A stretch of 64,000 nt of DNA from positions 22,295,501-22,359,500 of the forward strand of contig NC_081812.1 of NCBI RefSeq assembly GCF_030704535.1, in the 5' to 3' direction. Every line of letters begins with the position of its first letter. Position 1 is the stretch's first letter. This document shows positions 1-12,597 of this stretch, in pieces. The DNA comes from Vitis vinifera (taxonomy: Eukaryota > Streptophyta > Magnoliopsida > Vitales > Vitaceae). The position numbers were made by a program, and so were the translations under genes. Below the pieces are notes generated by a model, which was given only the letters and a program-made list of their open reading frames with translations, was not told the origin of the DNA and made no database searches.

Positions 1-56
1 ACATCCATAGTAGATTATTTTGAGAATGAAATCTTTACATATGTTTCCCACTGCAG

Positions 57-2282
57 TGATGCCAATTGTCCAGAAGCGGGTGAAAGGACCTATGTGGTTG
101 CATTTTCTTGTTGGTGTAAGTTTCTTAATGTGTTTATTTTGACTTCCTTTTTTCTTTGTGCTAGAGATATGCATGGTGTTTGTAAGAGAGAGTGCTTTCT
201 CTATATTCTGTTCTATTGGAGGTTTATATTGTCCCAGTGTTTTGTACAGAGCTGAGGCAAGGCTATGATTCACCTTTTAATTTGTTACTCTTTTTAGGTT
301 TGGTTTATGCCCACTTGTTTGGAATAAGTTAATTAAGACCTTGGTTAGTAATTGTTTTCAAAAATAGTTTTTTGTTCTCTAGAACAAAAAACAGGAAAAT
401 ATGTTTGACAATTAGAAAGTGAAAAATAGTTTTCTGTTTTTAAAAAGAGATAACATATTGTTTTTATAGAATATGTTTTAGTTGTTTTCAGTTGTTATAT
501 GGGGACTATTCTGAAAACAATTATACAAATTTGGAGAATGATTAAAAACAAAGTACTACATATAGAAGTTATTTTTAAAATATATATATAAAAACATGGA
601 AAATAGGTTAAAAATTTTCAGATTCCCAAACAGTTTTCTGTTTTATAGAACATCAGAGAACAATTTTCAAAAACTATTCTCAAAAAATAGTTTTAAGAAC
701 TATTTTTTAAAACAATTACCAAATAGGGTTAAATCTTATGATGTCCACAAGAATGTACATAATGGGGCTCACAAAATGAACAATGTCCTGGTGATGGTCA
801 AGGAGGGGTGGTGGTCTCAGATATTGTATCTTTGATATCACATAGAGCCTAATCAACTGCTTAGCACACATGATTAAAAATCATAATGTATCTTCACCAA
901 TGTTGGTAAATCAGCCAATTGTCATTGCTGATAAATATGCTTCTTTACCCATTTGATGTAGGAGAACACCCACATGGTTTCCTCCTGTAAGACTGCTGAG
1001 GGTATCCATGCTGTTTCTGGGACTACTAAGGATGTTTGTATATCTGCAGAATATCATCTTATGCCCACTAATCCATATATTAGTCCCTATTTTGTTTGTT
1101 TTGTCCTTCCACCAAGCACCCTTTTCCTCTAAGTTGAATGATGATCCTTATTCTGGTAATGGCTCTTTTTGGATCATCATGATCTCCAGCTCTGTGGTGG
1201 GCCATCTCATCCTCAAGCTTAGAGGTCCAGCAGTGATGAAGCATCTGACAGGAAATCTTATTGCATCCTTTTTTGGGCTCATAGCTTATAGTGCTGGCGA
1301 TAGTTTTAATTGCATCTGTGGATGCTCTATTTTTTGGCACAATGAAATACACTACTTTGCTAATTTCCTTATTTGGGTCCCAAGGGGTGTATTCTCTGGA
1401 ATATCTGTTTCCAATTTTCATAATATTTAGGATGCCTTCTGCCTTCTTGGCTGCTTTGCTTTATGCAGTATGAAGTCTACTTTTACTGCCCTTTTTACAT
1501 CTTCCTTTTTTTTTCCTTTTGTTCTCAATGAAAAATATTTCTTATCCAAAGTCTCTTTGTATGCCTGCAGGCACCACCTGTGATTGTATTCTCTTCAACT
1601 TGCGCAGGCTTGGCAGGTGACAGATTCATTATGCATCCTTTCATTGACTTATGTTTTGTTTGTTCATCATCTATATGTGTTTGGTGAACTCACTGAATTG
1701 GCTACATTTTTCCCCCTTTATTGCGGACTGAGGATGTGTAATTTTGCTGGAGAAACAGTGCCCAAAAGCATTCTCAGTACATGAAATGCCAACTTGGACC
1801 ATATTTAGGAAGAGAATCCTCTTGTCACTGGGTGGCTAAATTTTGTGTAATCAACTAGATCCCCTCAACCATATGTGACCCTGAAATTTTCTCAGAATAT
1901 TACTTACGAAACCCAAAATTTACAGATTCATTGGTGAGCCAGACCCCTATGTTGCAGTTACACTAGATTCTATTTTTTCCCTCTTCTGTAATAGTTGGGT
2001 TAGCTGTATGGAACTTACATATGGATGTTATTTAATCTTTATGAGAATCATGACTACTTTTTTGTTCCCTTAAAAGTTATAATTTCTTTCTTTTATTGTG
2101 TCTCTTTGGCTTGTGGATTCCTATTGAAACTGTTAATATCTTCTGGGAATTCTACAGGTGGTGCAGTTCCAGCTGTAGCCCAACTCGCCTCTTCTTCTTA
2201 TCATGCAGTGGTCATGTCTCGTCGATTGCCTCCTCCATCCTCACAGGATGACAAGATGCACAAGACCGGAACTGCTCTGTAA
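57..2282 (+). CDS. 3' end of an unrecognised plant gene (last three exons)
   Basis: Three exons join in one frame: 57-115 (after CAG, before GTAAGT), 1571-1616 and 2158-2282, ending in TAA. The N-terminus lies left of the window. The visible C-terminus reads about MPIVQKRVKGPMWLHFLVG, then APPVIVFSSTCAGLAGGAVP, then AVAQLASSSYHAVVMSRRLP and a polar tail ending KTGTAL. The hydrophobic Ala/Val/Gly-rich stretch suggests a membrane segment followed by a soluble tail. I do not recognise the family. The first visible intron (116-1570) carries a MITE-like element. An AATAAA at about 2425 may serve polyadenylation. Joining is supported by clean splice sites and by a frame that stays open across both junctions. 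Confidence 0.6.
339..732. mobile_element. MITE-like inverted-repeat element in an intron
   Basis: The left end (ccttggttagtaattgtttt) and the reverse complement of the right end (ccctatttggtaattgtttt) match, and the similarity runs on for about 60 bases. The internal block around AAAATATGTTTGACAATTAG recurs, inverted, in the element at 50606-50960, so the two belong to one family. There is no coding capacity. The ends look hAT-like, but I could not fix a clean target-site duplication. Confidence 0.5.
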
Positions 2283-3828
2283 TACATAATAATTTTCTGT
2301 TGTGTTTTTAAGGAGAGAGAGAGAGAGAGGGGTGCTCTATGAGTTCATATATGCTCCAATGTACATGCTCTTACAAATATACATGAGTGTAGTCAGATTT
2401 TGCGGTGGTTTCTTGCATTGCTTTAATAAAAAGATGGTTCTAAGCTTAGCTATGGAGTTGGACTGCTCCTCTGTGTTGCACTGGAGCATTATTCCATATC
2501 TGCACCTATTCTTTTAGTCAGGTTCTCTACCGTTTGGGAGATCACTCATCCTTCTATGTTTTCCCTGTAATTCATATCAATGAATTGATTGTTTCTTGCT
2601 AAAAAATACGTCTAGGTTTACTTATTGATTCATGAAAATGTCACTAATAGGTTCTTCTTGGTCGCCTCATTAATATTATTATTATTATTAGCATTTTGGT
2701 GGTTTCAATAAAATGTTGCTATGTTTCCTTTTTTTTTTCCCTTTGGCTCATATAAATATCATAACTTCAGTGTACAAGTTGCTAAAACAAGGGATGCTTA
2801 ATTATCTGGTGGACTCTCCTAGCTTTATTCTACCTATCATATCAACTTTCAATTCGGATCACAATGTGAAACAATGATCAAGGTCTAAAGAAATCAGATT
2901 TAAGTATAAAACAGTGAGATAAAAAATCTTGGTATTATACATAGTTGATATTGTATATAGACCAATGAATATTGGTGCCTAAAAAAGTGGGGTTTTGTGG
3001 TATAGTAAGACCCATACGAAGAAGGGCCTGTGAAATGTTCTTTTCATAGCTTGCTGTCAGTTAAAAAATCCCCAAGAGGTGAGTGGAGAATGGTGGAATG
3101 GAGAGATGCTCCATGACCACAACCAATGTTGCACAAATATGCATTTCATTATTCCCAAGTCAAGCTTATTTCCCTTCCAAAATGATTGGGTGCTGCTCGT
3201 CTTCTTTTTGAAGCATTACATCACTCCACCTGCGTTCGTGTCATCGTGTGTAGAGCGAATGTAGATGTGGTAGGACTAGGAACCCCAAAGGTTACCTGAA
3301 TATTATTTGAGAACCAATAATAACAATAATGATAATGCTTCATTCATACGCATCGAATGAATGCCAACCCCTTTTCTTTTTCAGATGAAAGCACTTTTTC
3401 AACCTCAGATTGGGCTGAGTAGTGGAAGAATAATAATAATAAGCCCCCCTCAATCACAGCCTCCCAACAATAGTCGAATTTACCAAATTAATTTCTTTAT
3501 ACTTTTATTCTCGAATGCCATTTGTTATGTAACCTCTGAGTTTGAGGGTTAAAAGGGGGGAGAAAGGGAAGGGAATAGGTGCTTCCTGCTTGGAATGGAC
3601 CAAGTGTAAGCAAGAAGATTTGATTATTCGCTTGAATATATTATTTGTGGGTTTTGTTAATAATGAACCAATTTCATATTTTTATATAAGAATCGATGAT
3701 AATACAAGGAAGTAGAACATGAATAGGAAAAGGACAAGATTTGAAGGACAATTGAACTAACAATGACGCATATAAAGGTCGTTAGTTAGTAGAAGTACTC
3801 TATGCAAAGTGGGATTGGGACGGGGAAT
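2283..3828. other. 3' UTR and intergenic DNA
   Basis: Begins with the likely 3' UTR of the preceding gene, including a GA microsatellite at 2313-2330 and an AATAAA near 2425. The rest is AT-rich spacer with short ATT and AAT runs (2674-2690, 3428-3441). No coding frame has codon use or similarity I can support. Confidence 0.5.
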
Positions 3829-3852
3829 TTTATATATATACACATATATATA
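3829..3852 (+). promoter_or_regulatory. TATA-rich core promoter of pyruvate kinase
   Basis: A TATATATATACACATATATA tract lies about 120-140 bases before the pyruvate kinase ATG, a normal distance for a plant TATA box plus a 5' UTR of about 90 bases. Inferred from position only. Confidence 0.45.
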
Positions 3853-3968
3853 AGTTTGTAACTGAAGCAGCATTGTGGCTTGTGGGTTAGGACTTGGGCG
3901 GTGGACTGTGGAGAAAGCGCAAAGCTTTCTATATCTCTGTGTGAGTGGGGGGTGATTTGGTGTTTAGA

Positions 3969-5925
3969 ATGGAGGGGGGAGGAGGATGGAAAAGGCCCAA
4001 GACAAAGATAGTGTGCACGTTGGGACCGGCGTCCAGGTCTGTTGAAGTGATAGAGAAGCTTTTGAGGGCTGGTATGAACGTGGCGCGCTTCAACTTCTCC
4101 CATGGCTCCCATGCCTACCACCAGCAAACCCTTGACAATCTCAGGACTGCCATGGCCAACACCGAAACCCTTTGCGCCGTCATGTTGGATACGAAGGTCT
4201 CTCTCGCTCTTCTCTCTTTGTTTATCTATCTGCATGGCATATTTCTGGTTCTTGGGACTGGGTTTCCTGAACCCATTTAAACCCTCTTCCCTTGCATTGC
4301 CTCCAAAATTATTTTAAAAACCCTAAATAAATTTTTGAAGAAAAAGAAACAAAAGGTAGGGGAAGGCTGAAGCCTGGTTTTGAATTTTCTTTCTTTCTTA
4401 TTTTTGTTAATGCAATTTATTTGTTTCTTGACTTCTTCCCCTGTTTCCATCAATATATATACGTCATGACAAAGCTGACCTTTCTTGGTCCGAAGCAGGG
4501 GATATTACCAAAAATATTCCAGAGAATTCCTTTTTTTTTTTTTTTTTTTTAATTTGGATGTAAACATGGCAGGGTCCAGAGATTCGTACTGGATTTTTGA
4601 AGGATGGGAAGCCTGTCCAACTCAAAAAGGGTCAAGAGATCACCATCTCCACTGACTATAGCATCAAGGGTGATGACCACATGATCTGTATGAGCTACCA
4701 AAAGCTGGCTGAGGATTTGAGGCCACAGAGTGTAATTCTATGTGCTGATGGCACTATCACCCTCACAGTCTTGGCCTGTGACAAAGAATTGGGGTTGGCT
4801 CGATGTCGTTGTGAAAACTCTGCAGTTCTGGGTGAGAGGAAGAATGTCAATCTTCCTGGGGTTGTTGTGGACCTTCCCACCTTAACAGAGAAAGACAAAG
4901 AGGATATCTTAGAATGGGGGGTACCCAATAAGATTGATATGATTGCTCTGTCTTTTGTTCGCAAAGGGTCAGACCTTGTGGAGGTCCGAATGCTGCTGGC
5001 GGAACATGCTAAGTCTATCCTTCTCATGTCAAAGGTATGTTGAGGTTGCAAAGAACTCTGTTGAAGTATTTGCATTTTTGGGAAGGATATGACTAATTTT
5101 GTGATTTGGCAGGTTGAAAATCAAGAGGGTGTTGCTAATTTTGATGAAATTCTTGCAAACTCAGATGCATTTATGGTGGCCAGGGGTGACCTTGGAATGG
5201 AAATCCCCATTGAGAAGATATTTCTTGCACAGAAAGTGATGATATATAAGTGTAACATTCAGGGAAAACCTGTAGTCACTGCAACCCAGATGTTGGAGTC
5301 CATGATCAAATCTCCCCGGCCTACACGTGCTGAAGCCACTGATGTTGCCAATGCAGTTCTTGATGGCACCGACTGTGTGATGCTGAGTGGGGAAACTGCT
5401 GCTGGGGCATACCCTGAACTTGCTGTTCAAACCATGGCCAGGATTTGCTTGGAGGCAGAGAATTCACTTAATTATGGAGATGTCTTCAAGACAATCATGG
5501 AAACTGCACCAATGCCCATGAGCCCCATAGAGAGTTTGGCCTCCTCAGCAGTACGGGCAGCCAATGGGTCTAAAGCAGCTTTGATTTTGGTCCTGACCAG
5601 AGGTGGAACAACTGCTAATCTGGTGGCTAAGTACCGGCCCAGCATGCCAATTTTGTCTGTGGTAGTCCCGGAGATCACAGCAGATTCCTTTGATTGGTCT
5701 TGCAGTGATGAATCCCCGGCCAGACACGGCCTGATTTTCAGGGGACTGGTACCTGTTCTATGCTCAGGATCTGCAAAAGCTTCTGACAGTGAGTCAACAG
5801 AAGAGGCTTTGGAGTTTTCACTTCAATATGCAAAGACCAAGGAAATGTGCAAGCCTGGAGACTCAGTTGTGGCATTGCACCGAGTTGGAACTGCTTCTGT
5901 GATCAAGATACTAACTGTCAAATGA
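3969..5925 (+). CDS. cytosolic pyruvate kinase, complete, three exons
   Basis: Converts phosphoenolpyruvate and ADP to pyruvate and ATP, the last step of glycolysis. Exons are 3969-4196, 4573-5034 and 5113-5925; all junctions are GT-AG and phase 0, giving 500 residues, close to the usual length of about 510. The sequence shows KTKIVCTLGPASR, the substrate/metal loop NVARFNFSHGSH (residues 38-48, with Arg40, Asn42 and Ser44), MLDTKGPEIRTG across the first junction, the phosphate/metal motif MVARGDLGMEIP (from residue 251), the MLSGETAAGAYP loop, and a C-terminal half with LTRGGTTANLVAKYRP and SCSDESPARH. No transit peptide precedes the catalytic barrel, and the sequence follows the Arabidopsis At5g08570/At5g63680 type, so I call it cytosolic. 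The start is the ATG at 3969; the open frame upstream has only a GTG. Confidence 0.96.
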
Positions 5926-6519
5926 AATGATGATACATTTATGGAGATTTTGTCATGTGGGGTTGGTCCAGATTTTGCAGTGGCTTGTTTTTTGGTTTAC
6001 TCTGAGACCAGATAGTTATAGAATGAAGTAATCATTCAAGGGGTTTTTTTTTTTTTTTTTTTTTTGAGGATTTCTACATATCATAGAAATCTAGGCTTTG
6101 ATACTTTTGGGAAGATTTTGTGAATGGGTTTTGATTTGAGGAGTTCTAATGATACATTGAACTGAATCAAGAAAGATGTTATTAATTGATATAGGATTAA
6201 GTTAACCAATAAGTGCAAACCCAATCAGAAAATGCTTTCTTGGTTTGGCATGGAATCACTTTTTATATTCTAGAGAGGTAAAATATGGAAGCAATTATTT
6301 TTATGTGACTGATTTTGTGATAAAAATAAAAATATTTTTATTGGAAATGGATTATATATTGCAGGTGCTTATTTAAATATCTTTAGAATTTATATTTTTG
6401 TCTAGCTCTTGAAGGAAAAATATATATATATATATCTGATATACCAGATTATGATATTTTATTTATGTGAAGGAAAATAGGGCGGAAATGAGAAGGGGTG
6501 TTTTGGGAAATGAGAGGGC
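5926..6519. other. 3' UTR and spacer after pyruvate kinase
   Basis: Likely 3' UTR with a T run at 6042-6065, then AT-rich spacer with a short TA repeat around 6421-6436. No gene seen. Confidence 0.5.
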
Positions 6520-6528
6520 TATAAAATG
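6520..6528 (+). promoter_or_regulatory. putative TATA box of a short transcript
   Basis: CTATAAAAT stands in a purine-rich context about 60 bases before an ATG (6586) and 150 before another (6674). It marks the start of an unusually GC-rich island (about 6530-6740) in AT-rich surroundings, which suggests a transcription start on the + strand. Confidence 0.45.
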
Positions 6529-6585
6529 AGGGGAGGGAGCCCTAGGGAAGGCCACACTACTTGATCTTATCAGAGCGGAGGGTTG

Positions 6586-7104
6586 ATGGGCTGTAAGCGA
6601 GCGAGTCACCCACCCCTTCTAAAGGGGGCTGCCGGCGGCTCACTCTCCCTCCTTGCGTCCTTTTCCCTCTGCGATGAAGACTGCCCGCCGCCTGAGCATC
6701 ATTGACGGTGATGGCTGCGCGGGCTCAACCCAACCCACACTACCATTTCACTCTTTTAATCTTTCTTCTTTTCTTTCTTTTTCCGATCTTCCCAATCTAA
6801 TTCTTCTTTCTTTGTTTCTGTTGTTTTCCGATCTCTTCAAATCTAACCCGATTTCTGAACCGATAATTTTTTTCTTCTGCAAGTTCTTGTATTGGGCGGA
6901 GACTAACGATTGCCCTGTTTTATCAATTTTCTGAATTTTCTTTTAGTGCTCAAGAGTTGCGTTTTTTTTTTTTCAAGATTTTGTCTACAGTCTGGGATCC
7001 TCTAAATTTGTTCTTTGTTGTACCTGGCAGGAAATGAACGACATGTTGAGAAAATGTTGGATCGGATCGGAGGATGTCGTCAGAGAGAGCCCTGTCCAAT
7101 GTGA
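6586..7104 (+). CDS. candidate short spliced gene or lncRNA with small ORFs
   Basis: Two overlapping reading options exist in a GC-rich island downstream of a TATA box. (1) An unspliced 39-codon ORF, 6586-6705, beginning MGCKRASHPPLLKG. (2) An ORF starting at 6674 (MKTARRLSIID), spliced from 6707 (donor GTGATG, weak) to 7031 (acceptor TGGCAG, good), continuing GNERHVEKMLDRIGG and ending after CRQREPCPM at 7104, 35 residues in all. The intron is pyrimidine-rich. I recognise neither peptide. This may instead be a non-coding transcript or the 5' leader of something longer. The weak donor is the main reason for caution. Confidence 0.3.
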
Positions 7105-7571
7105 TTGGAAAATGTGTACAGCCAAAATTTTACATGTAAAATTATAGTTTGAACTTTGAAGGTCCATTGGGTGTTATGATATGTTTGTTTATTCCTGGAA
7201 TGTCTTGCCGAATCGATAGTAGCAAACACATAACTAGGCTGAAATTTTCTGATTGTTGTCTGATTGATGCACATGAAAAGAAAGGCCTCAAAAATCAAAA
7301 TGTGAGAATGGAATCCATGAATCCAATCACCATCGCCAACAACAGTAGCCAGAACTTACATTGATCGGAATTAATATTAAAATTGGTAACTTAACTCTTA
7401 AAACTAGTATACTTTTCCCAGATGCTTATATCTCAAGAGGGCTAAAAGGAAACAGAAAAAAATGAAAAAAAGAAAGAAAAAGAAAAAGACAGTTCAACAC
7501 GCATGTAAAATCCTACAAAATTCTAATGTCACTCAGTGAAAACTACAATCAAGTGAATAACATAAATGAAA
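7105..7571. other. convergent spacer
   Basis: Space between the putative short transcript (+) and the RING gene (-). It should hold the 3' UTRs of both. An A-rich run lies around 7455-7490. Nothing else seen. Confidence 0.4.
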
Positions 7572-10500
7572 CTATTGGACTGAGGTAGAAGATGATGCCC
7601 CGTTCCCATTCCTGCAGAAAACCTTTCTATTGAAGAAATCTTGACCCATTTTCCCTTTAAACTTGAAATGCTTTTTAAGATGATTCTTTAGCAAGGAGCC
7701 ACTGCCCCCGTTTGGGCGAGGCACTGTCCAAAGCCACTTCCTTCTCACACTTTCTTTGTCATTGTCATTGCATGAAGCTTCATCATTCCTGTGGTTTCCT
7801 TGGCCACCACTTATCACAACCCCTCTGCTCCGCCTTACTGTTCTTAAAGCCATCTGCAAGGGTTCCGACACAGCCGGGGATTCCTCCAATGTTCCAATTG
7901 TTTTCAAGCACATGGGGCATGGAGGGTCATGAATCTGGGCCTTTGGGGTCATTTGCTCCAAGCATTCTGCATGAAACACGTGGCTGCAGGGTAGTATCCC
8001 AGCAATTGGCATGTCACTACCTCTCATGATTCGATGTGAACTCCATGGAGATTTCTGCCATAAAAGTTTTCCGCAAATTCCACACCTTTGATCTCCCACA
8101 GGACAGACAGGGGATCTCTGGCTTTCTACATCCATGTGCTCCGCCATGTCAAAGGTTTCTCCGTCAAACCCCATGTCAAAACTACTGGCACTGCTCCACC
8201 TGAAACCCTCCCTTCTAGAGCTCGCACTGGGATCAGGCGATGTCTCCAACTTTTGAAGCTCTGTGAGGCTTCTATGGAACTTGTGCTCAGTACTTGAATT
8301 GCTGTCAGGCCAATGAGATGGTGGGATCCGATCATCACTAGGTGTGAGCCTGCCAAGGCTAGGTCTCTCTGCATCACCAAAGGCTTCACAGTCTGAAACA
8401 GGGTTGCGAAACACTAATGGGTAAACAGGTTTTGACATAAAGGAGCGCCGACCAGAGGAGTTGCGATTGGGGAGAGAAAGAGACTGTTTTGTAGATAATT
8501 CCCACTGGCAAGACTCAGGAAGTGAGGATGGGGACCCAAAACTGTGAGATGTTGCAGATGCTCTAGCAGTATACCGTCTCTGCAAAACGAACATCAAAAG
8601 AGAGAAGGCATTCAATAGCAGTTTTTTTTTTTTAGGTTATATTTGTCAATAAAGTTGAAGCAAATAGTCACCTCGTTGGAGTGGGGAAGCCAAAAGGCCT
8701 CGGACCTTGATCCTGATAATGATACATTCAAAAAATAAACAAATGTAATTAGAATTTCACAAAGGTAAGGAACAATTCAAACAAGGCCAGACATACAACA
8801 GATTCAGTGAAAGTAAAGCTGAATAAACACAGATGAGCACAGGTACTCTCCAACAGTTATATAGCTAGTGTTTCTAAATTTGTTTTGACTCACCTCACAA
8901 CATGGCAACTAAGTGAAGTGAAATCATGGGTCAAAGAAACTAAAAGAAATGTACAGTTGAGAAATTCAAAACAGATATTAGTAAGGTAAGCTACATATAT
9001 ACAGGGTATTGCTTTTTTTCCTCACATGCAACAACAGAGAATGGGTGTGAACAATTTTTAAGCAAAGAACAAATTGATGGAAGTAGTCCATCGGGTAACG
9101 ATTACATAGTTAAAACAAAATTTATATATAAAAAAAAATCAGTTCAGTATTATGTCAAGAAAATCAACTATGGAATCCATTCTCTTACTAAGAGCAACTG
9201 CTGGAAAGTTTTAGAGAGGAAAAGAACCTTGACATGGTGTTAACTGGCTCAAAGAAACATAAATAAAATGACATGGCTTCAAGAGAAGTATCTAAAAAAA
9301 TGGACATGATCAAGGACTGTAATTAACATTAGACAAACTCGAGGATCAACTGAATTTTCAGTCACAGTATGCCTATAAAAAAGGGTTTAAAATAAGCATA
9401 TTAAAAACATGGTACAATGGCAATTTGTGGCAAGGGAGTGGCCAATGATTGTTGGAACCAGCAAAGTAGAGCAAAATGGCCAAACTAGAATGACAGAGGA
9501 AGTCTAGGAAAAGTGTAAAAAGGATCAGCGAACAACAGAGGTTAGAAACAAGGTCTATACAACCAATCTCACAGAAAAACACTATCAGCGCATCCTTGTA
9601 CTTTTTTATATCTGACATAGAAATTTGGTTCTGATGAAAAAATGTACATTACTAAAGCAGCAGCACTAAGCCTCACGTTTTGCTTCAAAGAGCATCATAA
9701 CAACTAATTAAAACCTTATTGACTTCTCTTGTCCTTTTTCCAACACTCTTGCTATGGTGCACAGGAAGTGCTTCCACCTCTCCATTTGAAGGAGAAAGAC
9801 TATGACATAGAGAGGAAAATATTTCTCCCCTGTAAAGGAGAGAAAATGGAAGAGAAAAACAAGAAATAAAAGGCTGATGAATACACAAGAAAGGTAACCG
9901 TGAAGCTTTCCAGTGTCATCGATCCTTTCTTAGATAAGAAGTCAGCTTCCATGTTAACTTATAGAGAAATCAGAGCAAATCCCAGAAAAGAAAATTGACC
10001 AGTCTTTGTCAGTGGGGAATCTCCTTATAATGTAAAAATATCTGAATTGTGCCTGGAAACCCACTTCACATCAACAAGCTTGGCAAACAAGATGGCCATA
10101 CTGAACTGGAAAAGATATAACATTTCCTCAACAATCTTTGCATATGCTTCTAAGACCTATATATGATTGAACACAAACATCAATGTTCAACTCAAAGCAA
10201 GTGGGAAAAGGCACTAAGGGAACTCTAGCAAGGGAGGAGGCTAAACTGGATTTTCGATCCCTTATGATGTCTGAGAGCTAAATTCCAGAGAATTTTGAAC
10301 ACATTTAAAACTAGACGAGGCTCTGAATCTAATTCAAGGTGGAATAAAAAACATATGTCAGCTATGGTACTTACACTCTGCAAACTTTAAGAGGATGGAA
10401 GATGAGAATTTGTAAGAGAAGCAACAAAATGGACCAGGGCTTCAAGGCCCATCATCAAAAAAAAAAAAAAAGAAGGACAAGGAATCAGACATATACTCCA

Positions 10501-11352
10501 TGAATTGTTGAGCTCAATGATATCCTTATTTTCCAAGTAAAAATAAAGAACACCACAACATGGTGTTTCATTAAAGATTTTTATAAGCATAGGATGTTAA
10601 GCTAATCATCAATTCATGCAGAGATCTTCCATGTAGGATTTTGAGCACAGTTGTTCATTCCCTTTGATGAAACAGTAATAATTATTAATCCATGTCTGTT
10701 TTAACTTCTGACCATGTAACTGTTTTCAAAATCCTTCTTTGCCATTCAAGGAATTAGCTTGAATAAGAAACAAGCAGCACTAGAACCACTTTCAAAGTTC
10801 ATTAAAACAGCCAAAGAGTGCCAAAGTCACAAATATATGTGGTTGCTTGCACCCCAGAAATTCTGGGAAAGGCATAAGAGGTAAACCTAATTTCCCTTTG
10901 CAAAAGTGATCCTTTGAAATATCAAATTATGCTACATCTACTAAGAAGGATCAAGCTGACTTACCTCCCATGGAAGAAGTAGCAAACTCCCCAAGATTGA
11001 ATTTCAGCATTGGTGAGGTCCAGCGGGGTGCCTGGTAATTATCAGGTGGACTACCAGAATAGGAAAGTGCACCGTCAGACACAGAATGATGATGGTTAGC
11101 ATACCTATCGCTGTCCACCCCACTTCTGTTTTCTTTGCTATTTAAGGAAAATGATGAACCATGTTCTGGAGCACCATAGGACCCATGAGGCAAACCGTCT
11201 GATTGCAATCTACAATCCCATGTCCGCAATGGAGGAGGAGAAAAGCTAGAGTTTGTCCGCCATTGTGGTTCTCCATGATCTGTGGAGTGGTCTCCACCTG
11301 TATTTGTTTTTGCTCCATGTGGCCCAGCGGCCACACAACAAAGTGCACCCGT
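7572..11352 (-). CDS. RING-finger E3 ubiquitin ligase-like protein with apparent ACG start
   Basis: Coding exons on the minus strand are 11352-10965, 8712-8672 (41 bp) and 8579-7572, with phases fitting throughout, giving about 478 residues. The first exon reads (T)GALCCVAAGPHGAKTN, then HGEPQWRTNSSFSPPPLRTW; related plant RING proteins, as I recall them, begin MGALCCVAA or close to it. Here the initiator codon position (11352-11350) is ACG, not ATG, with an in-frame TAG five codons upstream. The RING domain spans roughly residues 309-367: CGIC, a 28-residue linker, LPCSHVFHAEC, then CPMC; the other metal ligands fit a C3H2C3-like pattern. A Ser-rich linker precedes it and a basic tail (KNHLKKHFKFKGK) follows. 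Gly2 with Cys5 and Cys6 would fit lipid anchoring. Function inferred: E3 ligase, substrate unknown. If an unseen exon supplies an ATG, the acceptor at 11358-11359 would allow it. Confidence 0.85.
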
Positions 11353-12202
11353 GTTAGCTATTTTCTATTGGCAACAGTAAAGAAGTATCGTGATCTAGTG
11401 CAAGCCTATCAAGGATTGAAACCAGTATTTCTCATCAAAGAAAAATTCGACTGAGGTTAATAACTTCCCAGCAGAGTGAATCCCACAAGTTGGACTATTG
11501 AACTCTCATGTTACAATAAAGCATATACACGAGCACTTCAAAATCCACTGGTGATTGTGCAACTTTCTGGTTAAATTTACCACTCCAGAAGACTCAGCTT
11601 GTTGCTTGCTCTCCTGTTGCACTTCATTCAAGGCAGCATTCCATAAAAGTATTTAGCCTGAGAGGTGGAGCATGTTAAGACCAGGACAACAAAGTCCCTA
11701 GCTTAAAGATAACACGCAAAAGTGGCATAAAAGAAAGGGCATTATGTACCAGTGTGGAGTGCAAAGCAATTTATAAAAGGGAAGAGAAGAAAAATCCTGA
11801 GTTCTCTAATTAACAACTAACCATAGGGTTAGATAAATTCAACTAAGCTTGCAAGTATTAAAATTCCAACTATTTTTATTCAAAACCCTGTTTCTCATGG
11901 AACTAAAACAATCCTCAGGCAATTCCTTAAGTTCATAGTGTCTAGCAAATGTCACCAGAAAAATGTTCTTTATTTTGGTACTTTTTGTAATTAAAAAAAA
12001 AAAAAAAAATTCTTTTGAAATATCTTTAATATAATATATTGTTGTATTGCCTGATTTTGCAAATGGAATCAAAGAATAAGAAGGATTCAAGATCTATCTC
12101 ATTGGTTGCATTTAACATCGATCGTGCAGAGGTTTTACAGAATATCACTCACAGATTTAATTTAAGTCCATTAATCTATATATGTAAATCATGTATTCTT
12201 AC

Positions 12203-12300
12203 TGCCTAGCCTTTTTGGGGCATTGTGTATATTTCGTGTGTACTGTTTTCACGTTTTTAAATGTTTATAATGTAAGCCCTCTTATTACCTATAAAAAAAT
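12203..12300 (+). mobile_element. 5'-truncated LINE 3' end
   Basis: Short sequence of the LINE 3'-tail type (CCTTTTTGGGGC ... TATTACCTATAAAAAAA) with a terminal A run, in intron 1 of the RING gene. Imperfectly similar flanks (ATCTATATATG before, ATCTGTGTATATCATG after) may be a decayed target duplication. Confidence 0.4.
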
Positions 12301-12597
12301 CTGTGTATATCATGCGACCATATGTTAGACTTATTATATACAGATTTCCTCTCAATGGACAGAAGTATCAACCATCATCTACACAAGCTGAGTGGACAGA
12401 AGCCTCCCCTCTCCATTTTACATTATCCATATTGACTACAGTTTCTTGTAGATACCATAGATCACACAACATATTATTCTTTTCCCAATTGCAAACTAGT
12501 GGTGACAACAACATGACAATGAGACAACTATTTATCCTTCTTTTTCCATGCAATATAAATCGATTACAAAGCCTATATTGTTTTCGTCTCCCTAATC

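Noticed and set aside
596-835. 79-codon ORF
   Set aside because: It starts inside the MITE-like element of an intron; composition is AT-driven and no domain is visible.
1008-1784. ORFs between 1008 and 1784
   Set aside because: They lie across the intron/exon border of the first gene in other frames; only the 1571-1616 exon frame continues the gene.
4695-5727. minus-strand ORFs opposite pyruvate kinase
   Set aside because: Shadows of a strongly conserved coding sequence on the + strand.
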